DNA of 64,000 nt from Bidens hawaiensis (Eukaryota; Streptophyta; Magnoliopsida; Asterales; Asteraceae), in contig JAIQDT010000028.1 of the NCBI GenBank assembly GCA_021521415.1, forward strand, positions 1,773,001 through 1,837,000, read 5' to 3'. Positions 24,779 to 34,959 of the stretch are shown piece after piece; positions within the stretch are counted from its first letter, which is position 1, and the number at the start of each line of letters is the position of its first letter. The notes under the pieces are model-generated. The model was not told where the DNA came from, did no database searches, and was given only the letters and a program-made list of their open reading frames with translations. The position numbers and the translations under genes are program-made.

Positions 24779-26702
24779 TGTCACACCCCGATCCAGGGCC
24801 TAGGAGTGTGACCAACAGTTGGTACCTGTTTTGTAAATATATCAGAGTAGCGGGTTCATTTTAGCGGAAGTCTTTAAATGTTAAAATATTAATTTACATA
24901 ACCAAAATTACTCAGGAATTAAACACCCGAGTTTCAGTTTTACAAAACAGTGATATTAATAATACAAGGATTTATAATATTCAAAAACGAGACATCTCGA
25001 GCGATCTTCTATGACTCCAATCCTTGTATACCATCTATTGTCATCTAATAACCTGCAAGGGTGGGAAAAACACGTCAGCTATATGCTGGTAAAACGTTGA
25101 CTCGATAAAACATTTATAACAGTCGTTAAATACAAACATAGTTTTTTGTTTCACAAACTCAGCAGAAATGCCTGTCCATTCCCGGGATTTGTACCACTGC
25201 CCTACACACACAATTCAAAGGTTCCCCGAGTACATAGCCCCTGTTCAGAGACAACCTTCCCTTAGGCTATGTAACCCTTATGGAGAACTGGTTATGACTG
25301 ACTTGGTTTTGTATGCCAATTATCAGTTATGTTTGGATCCAGACACATGTGTATTCGGTCTGAGTTGCTTTTTATTATCTAATTTGTATTCTAACGATTT
25401 TAGAGATTATATCTCATGCAAACATTTATCAGACTCTTTGTAATAAACAACCAGTCTATTATAAGAGTAAAATCAGTTCAGACAGTAAAAGGTTAACGTG
25501 TTCACCTTATATTATTTTGAAATATCAACCTCCTTGGCTTCAGTATGGTATTAATCTATATATCATAATAGGTTTGCATAAGTACCTAGTTGGTATTATT
25601 CAGCAGACTTTTAAGTCTGTTTCAGTTTCAGTAGACTCGAGGTCTAATCAGCTGACTTGAAATCTGATTCAATTCAGCAGACTCGAGGTCTGATCAGCAG
25701 ACTCTTTGGTTTGACCTAACCTTAGTATAGTTATAGCCGTTTTATGAAAATACTTTGGATTTACATATGACGTTTGGAACAGCACGCTTTGGCCTAATAA
25801 AGGATATCATGTTGGCAAACTTCTCCAGGTAAGCAAACGGGTCCCGCGGTTGATTGGGATGTACACGAATTTCTTTCCTTAGACAAGAAGAGTCTACTAA
25901 TGATACCCCCCTTCCAGTTACTACGTGCTCGTCAAATAATAGTTTTGGTAACATTACTTTACGTGGAAGCAACGTCTTTGCTTTATAAAACAATATTTGG
26001 AAAATATTAATAGTTTAACGACTATACCCTTAACTAAGTTATATCTATGTATTTAAAGTAACTGGTAAAGTAACTTAACTTTAATCCTACCTTAATCGGC
26101 TAGGCGGAACTTAAGAATTTAAGAAAACAGTAGCACTTCGGCTTGTGCATTGTTTACAAGATCAACAGCTCGTTAAACAGCGTAACGACACCTCGTTTCT
26201 TCGCGAAAAAAGTCCTCGGAACGTCCTTGGCATGACTCCCTAGGTTAAGTGTGTGAAATGAGTGTGAAATTGGGATGAATGGGGTTGAAACCGTAGCTAC
26301 CTTTTTATAGCTGAGTTTTGCAGACCATCGCGTAGCGCAGTGGCCTTTTCCCCCAAGGCTGTCGCGTAGCGTGACGCCGCAATTAACAACCAGAGGCTGC
26401 CACATGTTGACACGTGGTTGGCCACGTGTCCCGGGTTACTTAACCTGGTCATCACGTAGCACGATGGACCAATTGGGTTTAGCAGTCGCGTAGCGCGGCG
26501 CCCCCTTTTTCTTGAAATGCTAAATGCTCTATCGCGTAGCGCGACGGAGCTTTTCATATGACCATCGTGTAGCGCGATGTGTCCAAAAACTCAAATTTTC
26601 ATTTTAGTCCCTCAACTTCAAGATTTGGCATTTTTAATTCCTTAACTTTTAAAATTTGCATTTTTAGCCCAAAACTAGATGGGGTATTTTCATGGTGTTA
26701 CA
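24779..26702 (-). repeat. 5' LTR of element I
   Basis: 1924 bp, from TGTCACACCCCGATCC to TGGTGTTACA. It matches 17116-19031. Six diverged TAGCGCGA-type motifs lie at about 26325-26580, with CACGTG at 26411-26416 and 26423-26428, upstream of a TATA box near 26305. Several motif copies carry G-to-A or C-to-T changes, as expected for an old methylated repeat. Confidence 0.92.
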
Positions 26703-28045
26703 ATTATGTCCTAAAATAAGCGATTTAGGGCCAAAAATGAACTAGGAAACGAATTAAAACGAAATCAATCTGTGCAGTGGTGTGGAGGCGCCATGCGGCG
26801 GCTATGGAACCCATGGTCGCACGGCGCTCCAGCCAAAAGGAAGGGGTGTTTGTTTTTTTGTCACTTCTAGCCCTTGAACTTTCTAAAGTTGCAATTTCTT
26901 GTTTATTGATAAAGTTAAATCGAAGAATAAATAATTTACAAAGTTTAAAGGGTACAAAATGAAAATAAAATTCTTAGTTACTTATAAACACTTGATTTTG
27001 ATTAATGATAAAGATCTAAAAATATTCCCGGGTCAGGTTAAGTGTAAACAAATACTGGTTTGGAAAATCCGAGATGTTACAGAACCAACATTCGGTCCAA
27101 AAGACTTTTATTCTCGTAACGAAATTGTAAGGCTACTGACCAAAACCCAGATTCCGACTCGCTGTTCGGATTCTGATCAGTTCCGACTCGTTTAAATATT
27201 TAATTTAACATAACCAGAGTTCTAAACATCCGTTTGGAATGATTCCAGTAGCAACGAGTTCGTTTTTACTCATATTTTCTATTCTCAAAGTTTCAGGTTC
27301 AGTTAGTTTGTTTCGTTCGACACGTTAGTGGATGACTCGCTTAGTTATTATCTTGTTTATCATTATATTTGTTCGCTTGCTGACGAATCAAGGTGAGTTT
27401 TATCATCTCCTATTTTACTCAATTTTTACAAGTTTTTGGGACTTATGTGTATTACCCGTATTTTGTATTATCTATATATCACAAAATAATGAACGTGTAA
27501 TTGTGTGTGAACTATCAAATATACTTGCTACCTACTTATTTGTTTACTTTATCACATTCGGAGAGGTCCAACATATTCTCATTTATAGTATGATCATAAT
27601 ATTGACCCACGCCCGATTCGCTTGGCAACGGTCTTATTACCTACTCATGGTTTGATTTATTTACCGCAATTTATTACGTTTTGTTTATTTCTTTTATTTA
27701 TTATATTAATATTATATCATTGCAAAAACTGGTGATAATCTCACTCAACATGTGTAGTTGACAAACTCTATTTTCTACGCATATGCAGGTTGCCTTTGAA
27801 TTGATGTTTAACGTGAAAAGGACATCTAGAAAAGACCATAGAGAATTTATTGAAGATTATATTTATCTTGATTAGATTATTTGTTTTAAATTATTTACTT
27901 GTGTTGTGAATATTTGTGCACTGTAATTTGAATGAAATAATTAACTTAATAGATATTGCCGTTTATATTTATGATAGTACCTTTGAGTTATGAACAATCG
28001 GCTCACGCCCCGGCATTTCCGCTTAGGTTGGGGTGTGACAACATA

Positions 28046-28990
28046 TCACCTCAACTTAACTTAAACATTTCTTATTTGATCACAGTATGCTTATTGTCAC
28101 ATTGACACTTTATTATGGGAACTTGACTCTATCTAGAAGAATTAAAATAAAGCAAAAGTTCAAGGCCTTGATAATCAGGTCGGATAATACCATATTATCA
28201 CGCGGAGAAAGTCCAATGCTTAAATAAATGAAAGAAAGCAAAACAAAGAAGAAGACTCAGGGCCTTAACTGTTCGGTCGGATAATACCATATTATCGCGT
28301 AGTGACAATCCAAGGGTTGAATCAAAATAAATAAAGAAATAAATTAGAAGTTAAAAATCCTAAGATAAATAACTTTTCAATTTGTTTTTCTTTTCTTTTC
28401 TTTTCTGACTATTTTTCTTTTCCTTTTCTTGACAATATTCTTGACTTAACAAAAATTTAAAATTGACACTTGACTTCATAAGACAACTGTGATCAGATAA
28501 AGAGAGGCTTGAGTATGACATATTTATTTGCATTTCAACATTCATTGATATGACTTTACTGGAGTCATGTAACTTCTTCAAGAATGTATAACCACTAGCA
28601 TAGACAGATTTTTATGTTTATATCTCATGACATTTACTTTTTTGTCAAGCCTATCTACACATCAGACGATGAACTTGTTGCCTTTTGATATACTCTTTTT
28701 ATACGCTAGGATCATCAAAATCAATGTGTGATCACTTTCCAAATGTCAGATCAATTTCACAACATTTTATAAGTTTCAAAATATCCGACTCCCTCTAAAT
28801 GGGTCAACTTCTTTTGGAACATTTTTAGATTTTCTTAAAGCAACATAAAATCTTTTTGGTAAATCAAATGATTTGTTTTTGTTATTCTTAAAATAAAATT
28901 GAAATCTTTTTAGTGAGTTAAATTTAACTCAATTTTGTCCCTCTAAAATTGTGACATATTTTTAAAAAAGATTACAATTTTAAAATAAAA
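28046..28990 (-). other. Non-coding spacer of copia element K, right part
   Basis: No gene. It contains two GATAATACCATATTATC hairpins (28183-28199 and 28280-28296), each with CG at one side and a TTGGA(C/T)T-type block about 15 bases away on the minus strand. The same arrangement occurs in the spacer of element C. Confidence 0.6.
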
Positions 28991-29000
28991 ATGATAAAAC

Positions 29001-29855
29001 CTACTCAAAGGAAATCATGCCAAGCGATTCTACAAGGTATAGAAATCGGGCACGATCAAAAACTTTTGTAAAGAGATCAGCAAAGTTGTAATTGGTATGG
29101 ACCCTTTGAATATTGATAAGTTTACGATCAAAACAATCACGAATGAAGTGCATTCGGATGTCAATGTGTTTTATCTTTGAGTGCTGAACCGAGTTTCTAA
29201 CAATAGTAACTGTAGCCTTGCTATAACATTTGATCGTGGTGTTAAAGAAATTCAAACTGTAATCCAGCAGCTGATGCTAGATCCAAATCACTTGAGAGCA
29301 GCAACTGGATGCGGCAATGTACTTAGGAATTGGCATCCTCCTAATGTTGACTTTCAATCAAGATTACAACCCCCGTAATCACTATCGGTATATGCATGCA
29401 ATACCAAAGGAGACTCTTTTGGATACCACAAACCCAAGCGAGGCCTTCCTTGGAGATATATGAAGATACGTTTGACTACGATCATGTGAGATTCTCTTGG
29501 ATCCGACTGATGTGTTGCACATTGGCAAACAGGAAACATGATGTCTTGACTGTTTGCTGTGAGATATATTAGGGAGCCAATCATAGACTTATAAAGGTGT
29601 TGATCGACTAGTTTTCCCAATGGATCGGGAGCTAGGACAGGCCAAGTAGCAATCGGCGTCATAAATGCAGATGCATCTTTAAACCTAAATTTCATAACAA
29701 TGTCTTGGACGTATTTTTCTTGGTGTATCAAAATCCTGTCCGTCTTTTGTTCAACTTGCAAGCCCAGGAAGAATGTCATGTCGCCCAACGAACTCATCTC
29801 GAACTGATACCGCATAACCTCAGAGAACTCCTTACAGAGTTTATCATTCGTTGAC
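29001..29855 (-). pseudogene. Ty1/copia reverse transcriptase end and RNase H (element K)
   Basis: The minus strand reads NDKLCKEFSEVMRYQFEMSS, LGDMTFFLGLQV, QEKYVQDIVMKF, then SMIGSLIYLTANSQDIMF and HAYTDSDYGGC, the C-terminal RT and start of RNase H in copia order. RNase H then loses about 25 residues between CQFLS and YIAASSCCSQV. It ends with KHIDIRMHFIRDCF and ADLFTKVFDRARF, the usual last motifs before the 3' end. The RT active site YVDD, expected just before NDKLC, is missing at an inversion junction near 29855. Confidence 0.92.
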
Positions 29856-29856
29856 C

Positions 29857-29940
29857 GCTTTCCTATACGGGAAAGTAAAAGAAGAAATCTACGTCAAGTA
29901 ACCACCAGGTTTTGAGGATCCCGATCATCCTGATTATGTC
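29857..29940 (+). pseudogene. Inverted copia RT fragment (element K)
   Basis: On the plus strand this reads TAFLYGKVKEEIYVK, a stop, then PPGFEDPDHPDYV. This is a conserved stretch of copia RT that lies N-terminal to the active site, here in opposite orientation to the adjacent RT half. It marks an inversion inside the old element. Confidence 0.85.
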
Positions 29941-29967
29941 TAACAACAATTATTGGATAACAACAAT

Positions 29968-30288
29968 TGTTGGATCAATCTAACTTAGTGCTTAGCGGAA
30001 ATCATACTAGGTACCTTAGATCTCGGATCTTCGTTGTAGTTTTGTTATATACGGCTTTTGATAGAAGTGGAGAGTTAGTTGGATAGATAAGGTTTTTCCA
30101 AAACCTTATGTGAGGCATGCACATGCTTCCTATTTATAGGAAGGCATGACATGCCAGCTTTCTATTATAAAAGGCCCAATGGGCTCTTGTTTACAATGGT
30201 CTCGGGCCCAATACATTATAAACAAAAACGATACATAACAGCCGTAAACAATACAAACGACTAATAATAAATAGATTATGGCCCAACA
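29968..30288 (-). repeat. D-type copia LTR, reversed
   Basis: 321 bp from TGTTGG to GCCCAACA. Read on the minus strand it shares with the 5' LTR of element D the blocks GAGCCCATTGGGCC, a TATA box inside a GCATGC-rich inverted repeat, and GATCCGAGATCT. No matching target duplication and no primer-binding site, so it may be the remaining LTR of element K after deletions. Confidence 0.6.
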
Positions 30289-31215
30289 GAATCTACTCTC
30301 GAACTAGCCTACCAAAGACAAAAGTCTCACAACCTCATCAATGTGATGAAGTAATAATGATTAACACAACTGAATCTGAAACAATTTGATCATTTAACAA
30401 TGACTTGCTCTCATATTCACAATTGATTCTGTGAAACCCTAAATCGTTGAAAGAAAACGTTGAGAGGGATTCAAAGAAAAATTACTCATTCAACTGATCC
30501 GATCACATGAACTCAACGTTCTATTCTCCGGGGTCTTTAATATGCAATTTTAGTCCCTTAGCTTCTATATAACAACCACAACAACCCCTTTGCTCATCAC
30601 CAACCTATAACCAAACCCTAACCATACAGACAAATACAACTAGGTGCTTATAGTTCCACATGTTTACAACTAAATTGAATTATTTTAACAAATACCAATG
30701 TGTTCCTCCGTTTTCCTAGAAACTGAACTGGAAAAGTTTATTGAGCATCAACGCTCAATGATATTTTATGCTAAAGGACAACCGCTAAATGGCTAAGTTG
30801 TAGCAAAAACCAAATCCACCAGATCAGAGAATATCATCCATTACCTTAAAATGAAAGTCCTATATTCACTTTACTAAAAACTTCATAAGTAGACAATACA
30901 TCTCCAAACATAGGACATGAATCATGCAAAATATAAAGGAAATAAAAGAATAAAGAGTAATAATCCTGGGATGATATAGACTATTAGTTAATTAATTACA
31001 AGAAACAATGAAGCAAGAATTCCTAATATGTTTTAAGTTAATAATTGCATACAGATACATACAACTGAAGCATCTCATTTATCATAATAATTAAGAACCT
31101 CAGTCAAACTTCAACTTATTCACACATCTCTTTCACACCAAACTTTGTCAAATATCAACTTCCCACGGACTAAATAAACCATCTTTAATTTCCTAAAATC
31201 TGCCACACCTTTAGG
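30289..31215. other. 3' flank of the trihelix gene
   Basis: AT-rich, no gene or repeat recognised. It should contain the 3' UTR and polyadenylation region of the minus-strand gene ending at 31216; I cannot place the site with confidence. Confidence 0.4.
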
Positions 31216-32713
31216 CTAATGATCCTCACCCATCCTTAACTTCATGCCATATCCATCCCACATATTCTCATGATCAACCACAAGAAACCTATGGCTACCA
31301 TCATTCGGCTCGTCATTTGATGCTACGAGTCGTTGATCGGCTGGACCATAATTTCCAGCCTGATGATGAAAGATATGAGGAACCGAGTTATTGTTCGGGT
31401 GCGTATACGAATTGGAGCTTCGCGTGTTCTCTTTTCGCTTCTTGGTTCTCAGTAAGAACTCATTTATGCTATCCCACTTGCTCTTGCATGTTACACCATT
31501 CCTGTTGTACCCCAGACAACCCATTTTTGATGCAATTTCATCCCGTAGAAGCTCTTCCACATGCCCACTACAATGTTCAAATCGCGCTTCCATACTCGTT
31601 CGAAGCTGAATTAACCGTGTGAGCTCATGTTCACCCCAATCTGTGTGATTGACATTGGTGTCAATCTTCCCACTGGTATTATTATGTAAATTTTGTTCAT
31701 CAGGAGAAGACTTATGATGTGATTCCTTCCCATTTAACTTCTGCAAAGCTTCCATCAAAGTGGCATCTCGAGACTCCATCCATGCCGTTCATTCGCCCAA
31801 AACTTGTGCTCTTTCTCAAACCTAGCAGTTTCTTCTTTCCTCCATTGCTCTTCTCTTAATACTCTCTATTGTTCTTTTTGCTCTATAGACCTCATCATCT
31901 TCTCCATCCACTCCTCTTGTTTCTCCATAACTTTCCTCATTTGTGCATCCACAAACTCCTTGATCTTCGTCTTCCAACCTGGTTTCCCCATTCGCCTCTT
32001 GTTACTCGCTTTATCAACACAATCACTCTTCTCCATGAATGCACTTGGATTGCTGTAGCCGGATGAACACGATGTGTCGAAAGCGCACGAGTTGTTGGAG
32101 AGGCTAGGACTATCACAAAGCCTAGAAGGGGCAGGCTTAAGGAGTTCTTGGTAGTTATTATTTGAGTGTTGATGAGGTTGAAAACCACAAGTTTCAATTC
32201 CAAGATGATGAGGGTCAGAAAATGGGGTTGGGTTAGGATGAGCACTAGTACTAGTTTCGCCATAGAGAGCTTCTAGTTGTCGGAAAAACCGGTAATGTTT
32301 CCCGTCTTGTCGTCCGACTTTACCGTCTTTAGTCTTCTTGTAATACTTGTACAAGTTCTCAAACTTCTCTCTACATTTTTTCCCACTTCTTTGGTACCCA
32401 TGTTCTTCAGACATTATCCTGAGAAGAATTAAATAAAATTGTACAAAACATTTAAATTTGTTGATCAGAACACTCAATGACAAGAAAAAGAGAAAGACTG
32501 AAGTGATAGTGATCTTTGCTTAGGAGTACAAGTTTCATGTTGTTTCTTGGTCTGCGCAAACTGTTAACCTAAATTGGAGTATTAATGAAAGGTGAGTTCT
32601 TGTACAACAATTTTAAGACTGAGGCTACATCAGTATACAGAAATAAAGCTATGAATTCCAAAACAGGAGTCATTAAAAGACTGAAGCATGGTTAGATAGA
32701 AAATATTAACCAA

Positions 32714-33206
32714 AAATAATATTAAAAGGTTCATGTAATAATATCAAATTGTTTGTTTTTTGGATGTAAAACTTAGCTTTATTAAACTTATAAAATACTA
32801 AAATTCTAGTCTATAACAACTAGAAAAGCCCTCCAAGAAGAATTATAAGATGATAATGGTGATGACGATAAAAAACCAAAAAATAATATTGAAAGCTTCA
32901 TGTATATCAAATTGTTGTGTTTCTTGGATGATACCTTAGCTTTATTAAACATATAAAATACCATAATTCTTGTCTTTAAACAACTAAAAAAAAACCTCCA
33001 AGAAGTTTTATCAGATGATAATGGCGATGATGATAAAACAGAAAAATAATATTGAAAAACTTCATGTGTATCAAATTGTTGTGTTTCTTAGATACAAAAC
33101 TTAGCTTTATAAAACTTATAAAACACCAAAATTCTTGTCTTTAAACAACTAAAAGATCATTCCAAGAGATTTATAAGATGATAATGGTGATGATGATAAA
33201 GAACAA
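32714..33206. repeat. Three tandem copies of a ~165-bp unit in the intron
   Basis: Copies start near 32714, 32880 and 33042. Each runs AATAATATT(A/G)AAA...TTCATGT...ATCAAATTG...TTAGCTTTAT...ATTCT(A/T)GTCT...CCAAGA...GATGATAATGG. They differ by substitutions and short gaps. No coding sense. Confidence 0.85.
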
Positions 33207-33236
33207 TAAAGGTTACAGTGTTAGAAATTATGTTAT

Positions 33237-33237
<1 letters not shown>

Positions 33238-33279
<42 letters not shown>
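33238..33279. repeat. (GA)n microsatellite at the 5' splice site
   Basis: About 21 AG units, read as (CT)n on the gene strand, starting about four bases into the intron. Confidence 0.9.
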
Positions 33280-33283
<4 letters not shown>

Positions 33284-33638
33284 TTGAAACTTCATCCCAC
33301 AAGGGTCCTTTCTGATTAGCTTCTTTGAACTTAGAGTCAAGACTTGATCGGACTTCCAAAAGAGTTAAAGTTTCTTGCCTTGGCCACCTACAATTCCCAC
33401 CACCACCAATTTCCATATCCAACCCACCACCACCACCACCGGCACTAAGGCTTGCAGTTGTCGAGCCTGTGCCTGTGGTGGAGTCTGATCGAAATAACAT
33501 CCCACTACCACCACCTCCCAACAAAGCCATGTCATAGTGAAGGTCATGAGGCTGCAGTGGTGGCTGTTGGACCGCGGTGAAGATCGGCCGTCCATTCATG
33601 TAGTGAGTTAGATCCGTTATCCCATACTGTTCATCCAT

Positions 33639-33674
33639 TTCTTTCTAGCTTGAAGGTGGAGATAGAGATAAAGA

Positions 33675-33726
<52 letters not shown>

Positions 33727-33900
33727 GAGTGAGAGATGAGAGAGAGTGGAGAAGGAGCGGCAGATCCGGATCGTGTCTTCACATGAAAAAAGCTCTAAAT
33801 CTATGAAGCGTACTACAACAATATTGGACCCGTCTCAGTGTGAAATGAAATGAAATGAAATGAAATCAAGTATATACTTGTTTTCTTTGCTTACTAGAGA
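33639..33900 (-). promoter_or_regulatory. 5' UTR and core promoter region of the trihelix gene
   Basis: The likely 5' UTR is CT-rich: (GA)n/(GT)n on the plus strand at 33674-33723. A TATATA lies inside the perfect 14-bp palindrome CAAGTATATACTTG at 33867-33880, about 230 bp before the ATG, and would work in either direction. Between them is a short (TGAAA)n run at 33841-33865. Confidence 0.4.
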
Positions 33901-34959
33901 CTAGCTTGAGATGAGTGGTAATATTATGAATGTACTCTTTATCATGCTCTACTCTATCAGGTATATTATCTACTACATGGCCTTATTTACTACATGGCCC
34001 CTTTATTAGCCTCAACTGAATTAACTAGGTTAAGTTTATACGGTTATTTTTTCAGTTTTAGTTCGGCCCGGATAATAACAAAAATCAAACTTAAGTTAAA
34101 ACTTTATGTTAAAATACATGAAATGGATACATGTATAAATGAAGTAAATGTATAAATACATGAAATGAAAATATAAACACGTGAAATGATTGTATAAAAT
34201 ATTAATTACATGAAATGGAGATATATAAAAACTAAAAATATGAATGGTTTGATTAGTTTCGTTTGACCGAGTGTAAAAAAAGTAACCCATAACCGATTTT
34301 TGAGTTAATTTTAATTAGGTTTCGTATGTTTTTTGTTCAATTTGGTTATTGCTCAATATATGTACAAAATCTTTCAAACTCAATTCTCTCTCCTTACAGA
34401 TAGAAGATTGACACCAAAAGACATGCTAAAGAATAAAAGTTAATTAGTCTTTTTAAACCTTTTTACGACAACCCAAAAAAGAAAAAAAACCCTTTAAAAT
34501 TTGTTAGATACACAAGAATAAAGGCTAATTCACCGCAAAAGGAACCGACATTATGAATATTCAAAATCATTTTGGGCATTACCAAACTTAATTGAATCAA
34601 TTATTGACCTTTCCCCCCTTAACTTTCCCTCTCGAACAAATATTTTTTTTGTGTTCATTTCATTTGTGTTTCTAATTTAGTGTTAGGGCTAACTGGTTTG
34701 TTATAAGGTATATTTGATAATACAAAATAAATGTAATAGATATATTTCTTACATTCAACTATAATCTTCATATATGTTAAAAGTGAAGACATAGACCAAT
34801 GACACCTAAAAAAAGAATATGTATATATATAGTTTTTAAGATTAATAAATTTATGTTAATGTTCACAACCCTAATATAATTGGTTTTGGGAGACTTGGAT
34901 TAAAGTTTATGATTAGGGTTTTGAATAAGGTATTATCAATACATGATAAACTTGCAATA
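33901..34959. other. Upstream intergenic region
   Basis: AT-rich, no gene recognised. Several ACATGAAATG repeats occur at 34117-34217. It separates the trihelix promoter from the LTR-like segment M. Confidence 0.4.

Larger units (their letters stand above)
17116..26702 (-). mobile_element. Element I: full-length Ty3/gypsy chromovirus (Tekay/Del-like)
   Basis: A 9587-bp element with target duplication ATTAT (17111-17115 and 26703-26707), two LTRs of about 1.9 kb, primer-binding site, polypurine tract and the gag-protease-RT-RNase H-integrase-chromodomain order on the minus strand. The integrase precedes a chromodomain-like tail with VKVRWNSRRGPKITWE, which I associate with the Tekay (Del) chromovirus clade. 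Stops and frameshifts in every gene make it non-autonomous. The LTR tip at 17116 reads TATCACACC against TGTCACACC in the other copy, a G-to-A change. Confidence 0.93.
15216..27081 (-). mobile_element. Solo LTR A3 (family A, reversed), interrupted by element I
   Basis: Starts TGTCACACCTCAACC, the complement of the family A end, and finishes CCGAGATGTTACA, the complement of its start. The flanks are GAACA (15211-15215) and GAACC (27082-27086), a duplication with one changed base. Its own sequence is 15216-17115 plus 26708-27081, including a MITE. It is inserted inside A2, so family A jumped into its own kind. Confidence 0.85.
11382..28040 (+). mobile_element. Solo LTR A2 (family A), interrupted by B1 and A3
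   Basis: The LTR starts TGTAATATGTTGG and ends TTGGGGTGTGACA, with the perfect target duplication ACATA at 11377-11381 and 28041-28045. Its own sequence lies in three blocks (11382-11936, 14865-15215, 27087-28040), about 1.86 kb in all, and matches A1 in order. The rest is later insertion: B1 just downstream of its TATA box, and A3. No internal region, so it is a solo LTR. Confidence 0.9.
32419..33282 (-). other. Intron of the trihelix gene
   Basis: 864 bp. The donor is CAAG|GTTTCT at 33282-33281 and the acceptor TTCTTCTCAG ends at 32419. It contains a threefold repeat of about 165 bp and a long (CT)n tract that begins almost directly after the donor. Confidence 0.88.
31216..33638 (-). pseudogene. 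PTL: PETAL LOSS-like trihelix transcription factor, two exons, apparently disrupted
   Basis: Exon 1 is 33638-33283 and exon 2 is 32418-31216, joined by a GT-AG intron that splits an Arg codon exactly at VS-R-IMSEEHGY, as in PTL. Exon 1 starts MDEQYGITDL, then Gly/Ser-rich, then the first trihelix domain (RWPRQETLTLLEVRSSLD...KGPLWDEVSR, completed by GYQRSGKKCREKFENLYKYY and GRQDGKHYRFFRQLEALYG). The middle has a coiled coil (KIKEFVDAQMRKVMEKQEEW). The second trihelix domain is WGEHELTRLIQLRTSMEARF...CKSKWDSI. The protein ends NMWDGYGMKLRMGEDH. Such nuclear DNA-binding factors control sepal and petal growth in Arabidopsis. Two lesions: TAG at 31866-31868 where relatives have Gln, and a one-base loss near 31782. 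With that base the coding length is a multiple of three (519 codons plus stop). A sequencing or assembly error is possible. Confidence 0.85.

Noticed and set aside
17579..25443. Matching short frames in both LTRs of element I (17579-17782, 25168-25443)
   Set aside because: They are antisense to the element and duplicated only because LTRs are duplicated; changes between them do not respect codons.
29963..30293. Target duplication for the reversed D-type LTR
   Set aside because: ACAAT and GAATC differ; it is reported only as an LTR remnant.
31779..31868. A mini-intron removing the stop and frameshift in the PTL-like gene
   Set aside because: The bases between the lesions encode conserved coiled-coil residues (WRKEETARFEKEHKFWA), so they are exon.
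33325..33595. Extra frames over exon 1 of the trihelix gene
   Set aside because: Created by the Gly/Ser-rich codons of the real exon; no independent support.
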